Positions 1 through 4,644 of a DNA stretch of 6,676 nt are shown here, in pieces. Under the pieces are notes generated by a model. It was not told where the DNA came from and ran no database searches. It saw nothing but the letters and a program-made list of their open reading frames with translations. Made by a program: the position numbers and the translations under genes. The stretch is taken from NCBI GenBank assembly GCA_018054915.1, contig JAGPIR010000070.1:1-6676 (forward strand), given 5' to 3'. Position 1 is the first letter of the stretch; each line of letters starts with the position of its first letter. Source of the DNA: Allobrachymonas sp. (GTDB taxonomy: Bacteria; Pseudomonadota; Gammaproteobacteria; Burkholderiales; Burkholderiaceae_C).

Positions 1-1229
1 TGCGTGAAGGCCTGCCGGAAATCATCGGCAATCATGCGGCGGATCTGCTGGGCCTTGAGGTAGTAGGCGTCGTAGTAGCCGTGGCTTAATACATAGGTTC
101 CCGTGAGGATGCGGCGCTTGACTTCTTCGCCAAAGCCTTCGCTGCGCGTGGCCTCGTACATGCTGGCCAGGTCGGTGTAGGCTTTGGCGCGGTGGCCGAA
201 CTTGACACCATCAAAGCGGCTGAGGTTGCTGCTGGCCTCTGCTGGCGCAATGATGTAGTAGACCGGAATGGCCAGCTCAGTGCGCGGCAGGTTGATCTCG
301 ACCAGTTGGGCGCCGAGTTGTTCGTACTGCCTGAGCGCCGCATCAATGGCGGCGCGCACGTCGGCGCTCAAACCTTCGCCAAAAAATTCTTTTGGAATGC
401 CGATGCGCAGACCGTCAAGACTGTCGTCAAGCGTGCGCGTGAAATCTTCCGCCGGCACATCCAGTGAAGTTGAATCCCGATCCGCATCCACGCCGCACAT
501 GGCTGATAACAGCAAGGCGCAGTCTTCGGCTGTGCGCGCCATGGGGCCGGCCTGGTCGAGGCTGCTGGCAAAGGCCACCATGCCGTATCGGCTGGCGCGG
601 CCATAAGTCGGCTTGATGCCGGTGACGCCGCAAAAACTGCCGGGCTGGCGGATCGATCCGCCCGTATCGGTGCCGGTCGCCGCCGGGGCCAGCCCCGCCG
701 CCACCGCTGCGGCGCTGCCACCGCTGGAGCCGCCGGGCACACGGGTGATGTCCCATGGGTTGTGGACTTTGCTATAGGCCGAGTTTTCGTTGCCACTGCC
801 CATGGCGAATTCGTCGCAGTTGAGTTTGCCCAGCGTGACCATGCCCGCCCCGGGGTAGAGGGCTTCACCATCTTGCTGTTGGCCTTCGTTGCCGAAGCCG
901 AGTCGCGCCACCACCGTGGCGTCAAACGGACTGTGGTAGTTCTCCAGCATTTTGCTGCCGGCGGTGGTGGGCCAGCCGCGCGTCACGAAAATATCCTTAT
1001 GTGCAATGGGCACGCCGGTGAGCGGGGTGGTGGTGCCGGCGGCGATGCGTTCATCGGCTTGCCGCGCCTGTGCCAGCGTGGCTTGCGCGTCGATACTCAA
1101 ATAAGCACCCAGATTGGATTGGACCTGGCTGCGCGCCAGATAGTGCTGTGCCAGTTCCACGGCGCTGGCTTGCTTGCTGGCTAGTAATTGACTCAGGCCT
1201 GCCACGGTGTCATGGTGAAAATCGGTCAT
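1..1229 (-). CDS. gatA: Aspartyl/glutamyl-tRNA(Asn/Gln) amidotransferase subunit A (3' end beyond window)
   Basis: GatA is the amidase subunit of GatCAB. It hydrolyses glutamine and sends the ammonia to GatB, which amidates Glu-tRNA(Gln) and/or Asp-tRNA(Asn). The minus-strand frame is open from the ATG at 1229 to the window edge, giving 409 residues; the family is about 485-500, so roughly 80 C-terminal residues are missing. The amidase-signature triad is visible: Lys78 in IAHKDIF, cis-Ser168 in PGGSSGGS, and nucleophile Ser192 in TGTDTGGSIRQP. The 24-residue Ser-Ser spacing matches what I recall for S. aureus GatA (S154/S178). The Lys-to-cis-Ser distance is about 15 residues longer because of an insertion near residues 111-126. 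Further family motifs follow: LNCDEFAMGSGNENSAY, KPTYGRASRYG, PAEASSNLSRFDGVKFG and GTYVLSHGYYDAYY. I see no clear Shine-Dalgarno before the start. The gene lies downstream of gatC on the same strand, probably co-transcribed. Confidence 0.97.
   Translation of the reverse strand, partial: MTDFHHDTVAGLSQLLASKQASAVELAQHYLARSQVQSNLGAYLSIDAQATLAQARQADERIAAGTTTPLTGVPIAHKDIFVTRGWPTTAGSKMLENYHSPFDATVVARLGFGNEGQQQDGEALYPGAGMVTLGKLNCDEFAMGSGNENSAYSKVHNPWDITRVPGGSSGGSAAAVAAGLAPAATGTDTGGSIRQPGSFCGVTGIKPTYGRASRYGMVAFASSLDQAGPMARTAEDCALLLSAMCGVDADRDSTSLDVPAEDFTRTLDDSLDGLRIGIPKEFFGEGLSADVRAAIDAALRQYEQLGAQLVEINLPRTELAIPVYYIIAPAEASSNLSRFDGVKFGHRAKAYTDLASMYEATRSEGFGEEVKRRILTGTYVLSHGYYDAYYLKAQQIRRMIADDFRQAFT
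852..899 (-). other. Insertion within GatA (about residues 111-126)
   Basis: This in-frame segment encodes a Gly/Gln/Glu-rich stretch (GFGNEGQQQDGEALYP) between DATVVARL and AGMVTLGKLNCDEF. In most GatA proteins these two blocks are nearly joined. The reading frame is intact on both sides, so it is not a frameshift. The position and low-complexity character suggest a surface loop. Similar loops may occur in related Burkholderiales; I could not check this. Confidence 0.7.
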
Positions 1230-1392
1230 GGTGTTTATAGAAGGTGCATGCGTTCGGGTCGGCTGGCGGCACAGGAGTCTAATGGTGCTGCAGGCTTGGT
1301 GGCGGCTTGTCTATCGGCGTGCCGTGTCAAGGACAGGGCATTTGTCATGTAAGCGAAGCGCCAGCCATGAAGGCGGCGCGGAATAAGCACCG

Positions 1393-1695
1393 TCATTCAA
1401 TGACCCTGGGTACCAGAAACAGACCATTTTCAACGGCCGGCGCGCTTTGCTGGTTCAGATCGCGCCGGTTGGGTTCGCTGGCAGCGTCATCCCGCAGGCG
1501 CAAGGAGGTGTCGCGGAAAATTTCCACGGGGTGCGCCAATGGGGCAATGCCGGTGGTGTCCACCGCCTGCATGGATGCGACGATGGAGTCGAAAAAGCCA
1601 TTGAGGTGTCGCAATGCGCTGGCCGACTCTTCGTTGGTCAGCGACAGTCTGGCGAGACGGGAAATGGTTTGGATGTGATCGGGAGTCAGTGACAT
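1393..1695 (-). CDS. gatC: Aspartyl/glutamyl-tRNA(Asn/Gln) amidotransferase subunit C
   Basis: GatC is the small subunit that wraps around GatA and GatB and stabilises the amidotransferase complex in the cytoplasm. The protein has 100 residues, a normal length for the family. The N-terminal helix MSLTPDHIQTISRLARLSL, the central GFFDSIVASMQAVDTTGIAPLAHP and the terminal GLFLVPRVIE are all characteristic. The frame extends upstream to a TTG at 1767, but the ATG at 1695 gives the standard GatC N-terminus and was chosen. Upstream of it lies a pyrimidine-rich stretch with no evident Shine-Dalgarno. It is the first gene of the gatCA unit and is divergent from mreB; 163 bases separate its stop from the gatA start. 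Confidence 0.95.
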   Translation of the reverse strand: MSLTPDHIQTISRLARLSLTNEESASALRHLNGFFDSIVASMQAVDTTGIAPLAHPVEIFRDTSLRLRDDAASEPNRRDLNQQSAPAVENGLFLVPRVIE

Positions 1696-1794
1696 GAAGC
1701 GAAAAGAAACAAGATCGGCAAAACGTTTCCTATCCCATGTCTGGTTGAGCAGCAAGACGGCTGTCAATATGCAATAAATGGTGTACAGACAGGG

Positions 1795-1824
1795 GTATCC
1801 GGTCCGGTGGTGGTGGCCGGATAC
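1795..1824. repeat. Perfect 8-bp inverted repeat, candidate operator
   Basis: GTATCCGG (1795-1802) and CCGGATAC (1817-1824) are exact reverse complements separated by 14 bases (1803-1816) that include GGTGGTGGTGG. It sits upstream of both genes, so it is not a terminator for either. The arm-to-arm centre distance of 22 bases (two helical turns) would suit a dimeric DNA-binding protein. No known operator was recognised. Confidence 0.4.
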
Positions 1825-1826
1825 GG

Positions 1827-1832
1827 TATTAT
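1827..1832 (+). promoter_or_regulatory. Candidate -10 box for the mre operon
   Basis: TATTAT matches the sigma-70 -10 consensus at five of six positions. It starts three bases after the inverted repeat at 1795-1824. The upstream -35 position is GC-rich and a poor match, and there is no extended -10 TG. Transcription from here would start near 1839-1840 and give a leader of about 205 bases before mreB. Confidence 0.25.
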
Positions 1833-1861
1833 CCCCGTTTTAAGGGCAGGGCCGGTTGAAG

Positions 1862-1880
1862 GGCTGATGCAGCCTGTTTT
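1862..1880 (+). other. Small hairpin with T-rich tail in the presumed mre leader
   Basis: GGCTG (1862-1866) and CAGCC (1870-1874) pair across a 3-base loop and are followed by TGTTTT. The form resembles a weak intrinsic terminator or attenuator on the plus strand. The stem has only five pairs (six with a G-T pair), so it may be chance in GC-rich DNA. Confidence 0.2.
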
Positions 1881-2030
1881 CTGTTCGATGGGGTTTGCGG
1901 TAAAAGTGCCGTGCCCATTGGGCGCTGGAGTGCACGGGGGTGTTCAGAGCCGCGCCTGCAGATGTGGAAAAGGCCAGGGAATTGCGTTGCAGATGATTGG
2001 TGCAGAACTGGCTCGCTAAAGTATACAAGC

Positions 2031-2035
2031 AAGGA
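2031..2035 (+). promoter_or_regulatory. Shine-Dalgarno of mreB
   Basis: AAGGA lies nine bases before the ATG at 2045. It supports this start over the in-frame TTG at 1997, which would add 16 residues not typical of MreB. Confidence 0.75.
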
Positions 2036-2044
2036 TTTTTCAAC

Positions 2045-3088
2045 ATGTTTTCTGGTTTTCGCCGGTATTTTTCTTCCGATTTGGCCATCGACCTCGGGAC
2101 GGCCAACACGCTGATCTGCACGCGCGAAGGCGGTGTCGTGCTGGACGAACCTTCAGTGGTGGCCATTCGTCACGAAGGCGGCCCCGGCGGGCGCAAGGTG
2201 ATTCAGGCCGTTGGCAAGGAAGCCAAGGCCATGCTGGGCAAGGTGCCGGGCAATATCGAAGCCATCCGTCCCATGAAAGACGGTGTGATTGCCGATTTTG
2301 TGGTGACCGAGGAGATGATCAAGCAGTTCATCAAGATGGTGCATCCGCGTTCGGTTCTTAAACCTAGCCCCAATATCATTGTCTGTGTGCCAGGTGGTTC
2401 CACGCAGGTGGAAAAGCGCGCCATTCGCGATGCGGCCAAGAATGCAGGGGCTAACGAGGTGTTCCTGATCGAGGAGCCCATGGCGGCCGCGCTTGGCGCA
2501 GGCCTGCCGGTAAGCGAAGCCAGCGGCTCCATGGTGGTCGACATCGGCGGCGGCACCACCGAAGTGGGCGTCATCAGCCTGGGAGGCATGGTGTACAAGG
2601 GCAGCGTGCGCATTGGCGGCGACAAACTTGATGAGTCGATCATCAACTACATCCGCCGCAATTACGGCATGCTGATTGGCGAGCAGACGGCCGAGGCCAT
2701 CAAAAAGGAGATTGGCAGCGCCTTCCCGGGCAGCGAAGTGCGCGAGATGGAAGTCAAGGGGCGCAACCTGTCCGAGGGCGTTCCGCGCAGCTTCACCATC
2801 AGCAGCAACGAAATCCTTGAGGCGCTCAACGATCCGCTCAACCAGATTGTGAGCGCCGTCAAGACCGCACTCGAACAGACACCGCCCGAGCTGGGCGCCG
2901 ACATTGCTGAACGCGGCATGATGCTGACCGGTGGTGGCGCTTTGCTGCGCGACCTGGATCGCCTGCTCTCCGAAGAAACCGGTCTTCCGGTGCTGATAGC
3001 AGAAAGTCCCCTGTCGTGCGTGGTGCGCGGTTGCGGTATTGCCTTGGAGCACATTCACAGCACACAGAGCATCTTCACCAATGAGTGA
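2045..3088 (+). CDS. mreB: Rod shape-determining protein MreB (bacterial actin)
   Basis: MreB is an actin-fold ATPase that forms short filaments on the inner face of the cytoplasmic membrane and steers lateral peptidoglycan synthesis. The protein is 347 residues, the usual length. The N-terminus MFSGFRRYFSSDLAIDLG has the short amphipathic membrane-binding start followed by phosphate-1 motif DLGTANT (16-22). Phosphate-2 DIGGGTTEV starts at Asp166, and the adenosine-binding segment LTGGGALLRDLDRLL starts at 294. Blocks such as KAMLGKVPGNIEAIRPMKDG, FLIEEPMAAALGAGLPVSEA and RNYGMLIGEQTAEAIKKEIG are highly conserved. A small departure is CVPGGSTQVEKRAI, where relatives usually have CVPCGSTQVERRAI. 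The start is fixed by the AAGGA site and the family N-terminus. It is the first gene of mreBCD-mrdA and would be transcribed from the divergent region upstream. Confidence 0.99.
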   Translation: MFSGFRRYFSSDLAIDLGTANTLICTREGGVVLDEPSVVAIRHEGGPGGRKVIQAVGKEAKAMLGKVPGNIEAIRPMKDGVIADFVVTEEMIKQFIKMVHPRSVLKPSPNIIVCVPGGSTQVEKRAIRDAAKNAGANEVFLIEEPMAAALGAGLPVSEASGSMVVDIGGGTTEVGVISLGGMVYKGSVRIGGDKLDESIINYIRRNYGMLIGEQTAEAIKKEIGSAFPGSEVREMEVKGRNLSEGVPRSFTISSNEILEALNDPLNQIVSAVKTALEQTPPELGADIAERGMMLTGGGALLRDLDRLLSEETGLPVLIAESPLSCVVRGCGIALEHIHSTQSIFTNE

Positions 3089-3146
3089 CCGTGGCTGTTC
3101 CGGACGGGTGTTCGCCGCTTTTTCCCTGCACGCACAGGCTTCTTGA
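3081..3146 (+). other. 21-codon open frame bridging mreB and mreC (possible coupling ORF)
   Basis: An ATG at 3081, inside the last codons of mreB in another frame, opens 21 codons (MSDRGCSGRVFAAFSLHAQA, then Ser) that end at TGA 3144-3146. The stop lies six bases before the mreC ATG and in the same frame as mreC. No clear Shine-Dalgarno precedes it. It could carry ribosomes from the end of mreB to the weak mreC start, or be coincidence. No homology was recognised. Confidence 0.15.
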
Positions 3147-3152
3147 GCGGTC

Positions 3153-4121
3153 ATGTTGCTGCACCCGCTTGAACGCAAGCCGCCGCCGATGTTTCGACGC
3201 AGTCTGCCGCCGCTGGCGCGCGTGGGGCTGGTGACTGCAGTTTCGGTGTTCCTGATGGCGGCCGATCATCGCTGGAATCTGGGCGATGGTTTGCGCGCCG
3301 GGGTGGCCACAGTGTTGCGGCCGTTTCAATGGCTGGGCGCGCAGCCGGTCAAGGCGGTTGACCTGATGGGATCCTATGTGATTACAGTCGAAACAGCTCA
3401 ACAGACAAAGGAGCAGGCAACGGTTCAGATGGCGCAACTGGCCCTTCAAGCTCAGCGTGCAGAACTGCTGATGCGTGAGAACACGGGCCTGCGCGATTTG
3501 CTTGCATTGCAGCAGCAGCTTCCCATGCGGGCGCGTGCGGCTGAAGTGGTGCACATGGCGGCAGATCCTTTTGTGCGCAAGGCGGTGATCAACAAGGGCA
3601 GCAGTCAGGGCGTCGTCTCGGGTGCCCCGGTTATTGACGGGTACGGGCTGCTGGGGCAGGTGGTGCGGGTGTTTCCTTTTTCGAGTGAAGTGTCCTTGCT
3701 CGATAATTTTGAGCAGGCCGTGCCAGTGCTCAATAACCGTACGGGTGAACGCAGTCTGGCCTATGGGGATAGCCAGAATCCGCGCGGTAATTCCCTGGAA
3801 ATCCGTTTTCTCGCCAACTCCGCTGACGTGCAGGCCGGCGACGCCATTGTCACCAGCGGGCTGGGAGGCATCTATCCTGCCGGTTTGCCAGTCGGTACGG
3901 TTTTGCTTGTGGAGAGGCGCAACAACAGCGCATTCCTGCGCGTGCAGCTGGAGCCTGCCGCGCGGATGCTTTCGGCCAAGCACGTGCTAGTGCTTGATCC
4001 GGCACCCCAAGCGCAAACGGAAGCGTCGGCTGCACTTGCACAGGACAAGAGGGTCCTTTCACGCAAAGGTGCGGATCGTGCCAAGGCGGGAGGCAGCGCC
4101 GCATTGGAGGGAAAACCGTAA
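3153..4121 (+). CDS. mreC: Rod shape-determining protein MreC
   Basis: MreC is a bitopic inner-membrane protein whose periplasmic part binds and activates PBP2 within the elongasome. The 322-residue protein shows the family order. A short cytoplasmic N-terminus contains PPPMFRRS, followed by one membrane segment at about 21-37 (LARVGLVTAVSVFLMAA). A coiled coil runs from about 78 to 118 and ends in RENTGLRDLLAL, and a periplasmic beta-rich domain occupies about 125-285. That domain carries the typical VINKGSSQGVVSGAPVID, GLLGQVVRV, AGDAIVTSGLGGIYPAGLPVG and LVLDP blocks. The last 38 or so residues form an Ala/Lys/Arg-rich tail without family features. The start ATG has only a weak ribosome site and an in-frame TGA two codons upstream, so no longer N-terminus is possible without readthrough. 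The stop overlaps the mreD ATG by one base. Confidence 0.97.
   Translation: MLLHPLERKPPPMFRRSLPPLARVGLVTAVSVFLMAADHRWNLGDGLRAGVATVLRPFQWLGAQPVKAVDLMGSYVITVETAQQTKEQATVQMAQLALQAQRAELLMRENTGLRDLLALQQQLPMRARAAEVVHMAADPFVRKAVINKGSSQGVVSGAPVIDGYGLLGQVVRVFPFSSEVSLLDNFEQAVPVLNNRTGERSLAYGDSQNPRGNSLEIRFLANSADVQAGDAIVTSGLGGIYPAGLPVGTVLLVERRNNSAFLRVQLEPAARMLSAKHVLVLDPAPQAQTEASAALAQDKRVLSRKGADRAKAGGSAALEGKP
4106..4110 (+). promoter_or_regulatory. Shine-Dalgarno of mreD
   Basis: GGAGG lies ten bases before the mreD ATG at 4121, inside the last codons of mreC. With the TAATG stop/start overlap it supports both the start choice and coupled translation. Confidence 0.7.
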
Positions 4122-4639
4122 TGCTGGGCAAAGGCGCGCGACACTTGCTGTTGCCGGTTGATCTCCGCTTTCTGTGGGGAAGTCTGCTGGTTGCCTTGAT
4201 GCTGAACCTGTTGCCGCTGGGGCGCATTACCTGGATGCCGGATTTCCTGCTGCTGGCTCTGGTTTTCTGGTGCCTGCATCAGCCGCGCCATGTCGGGGTG
4301 CTGGTGGCGTGCGGGTTCGGCCTGATCATGGATGTGCACCGCACCAGCCTGCTTGGCACGCACATGCTCGCCTACGGCGCGGCGGCCTATGTGGTTTATC
4401 TGCTGCATCGCCGTCTGCCGTTGTTCAGGGCACACTGGCAGGCGCTGCAACTGTCGGGGGTGTTCGTTGCCACACACGGCCTGCTGTGGCTACTGCATCT
4501 AGCCAGCGGCGGCCACTGGCCCGGCGCCGGGTTGCTGTTTGCCCCTGTGCTGGAAGCATTGCTTTGGCCCCTGCTGGACCGGGTGCTGCTGGCACCGCAG
4601 CGCCGTGCGCCTGATCGTGACGTGACGCGTCCGCTGTAG
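4121..4639 (+). CDS. mreD: Rod shape-determining protein MreD
   Basis: MreD is a small polytopic inner-membrane protein of the elongasome; it associates with MreC and modulates its action on PBP2. The 172-residue product is strongly hydrophobic. I read five or six membrane segments, at about 18-34, 40-53, 57-71, 82-96, 107-128 and 135-157. The conserved core is visible as WMPDFLLLALVFWCLHQP and GFGLIMDVHRTSLLGTHMLAY, which match the usual PDxxLL and GLxMDVxxxSLLGxHxLAY patterns. The C-terminus is short and basic. It starts inside the mreC stop (TAATG) and ends five bases before mrdA, so the three genes are almost certainly co-transcribed and translationally coupled. Assignment rests on motif, topology and position together. 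Confidence 0.95.
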   Translation: MLGKGARHLLLPVDLRFLWGSLLVALMLNLLPLGRITWMPDFLLLALVFWCLHQPRHVGVLVACGFGLIMDVHRTSLLGTHMLAYGAAAYVVYLLHRRLPLFRAHWQALQLSGVFVATHGLLWLLHLASGGHWPGAGLLFAPVLEALLWPLLDRVLLAPQRRAPDRDVTRPL

Positions 4640-4644
4640 GCCAC

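Larger units (their letters stand above)
1696..2044. promoter_or_regulatory. Divergent gatC / mreB intergenic control region
   Basis: These 349 bases separate the divergent gatC and mreB starts and must contain promoters in both directions. No convincing protein or RNA gene is present; the short open frames here lack family resemblance and good start signals. Toward gatC, a consensus TTGACA lies at 1767-1762 on the minus strand, but no good -10 follows at 16-18 bases. Toward mreB, a TATTAT box lies at 1827-1832 without a good -35. Several small inverted repeats are present, described separately. The region as a whole is well supported as regulatory by its position; individual promoter boxes are not. 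Confidence 0.7.

Noticed and set aside
368..925. 185-codon minus-strand open frame within gatA
   Set aside because: It is in a different minus-strand frame from GatA, which is continuous from 1229 to the edge with all catalytic residues. The translation is Arg/Pro/Ala-rich and meaningless.
1230..1392. Possible gene, promoter or terminator in the gatC-gatA gap
   Set aside because: Only scattered short repeats (for example TGTC-AAG-GACA) and an isolated TTGACA without a -10; no stem with T-tract. Nothing supportable beyond spacer sequence.
1696..1767. N-terminal extension of GatC from TTG 1767
   Set aside because: The 24 extra residues do not resemble GatC, and ATG 1695 gives the standard N-terminus.
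1762..1767. Consensus TTGACA on the minus strand as the gatC -35 box
   Set aside because: The hexamer is perfect, but at 16-19 bases downstream only CCAGAC/AGACAT-like sequence is found, so no promoter can be called.
1807..2032. Short open frames on both strands in the gatC-mreB intergenic region
   Set aside because: No ribosome sites, no family resemblance and mutual overlap; better explained as control region and leader.
2153..3178. 341-codon open frame on the minus strand across mreB
   Set aside because: Antisense to a near-canonical MreB; His/Ala-rich translation typical of a shadow frame, with no domain recognised.
3075..3983. 302-codon open frame on the minus strand across mreC
   Set aside because: Antisense shadow; Gln/His/Arg-rich translation with no recognisable motif, opposite a well-supported MreC.
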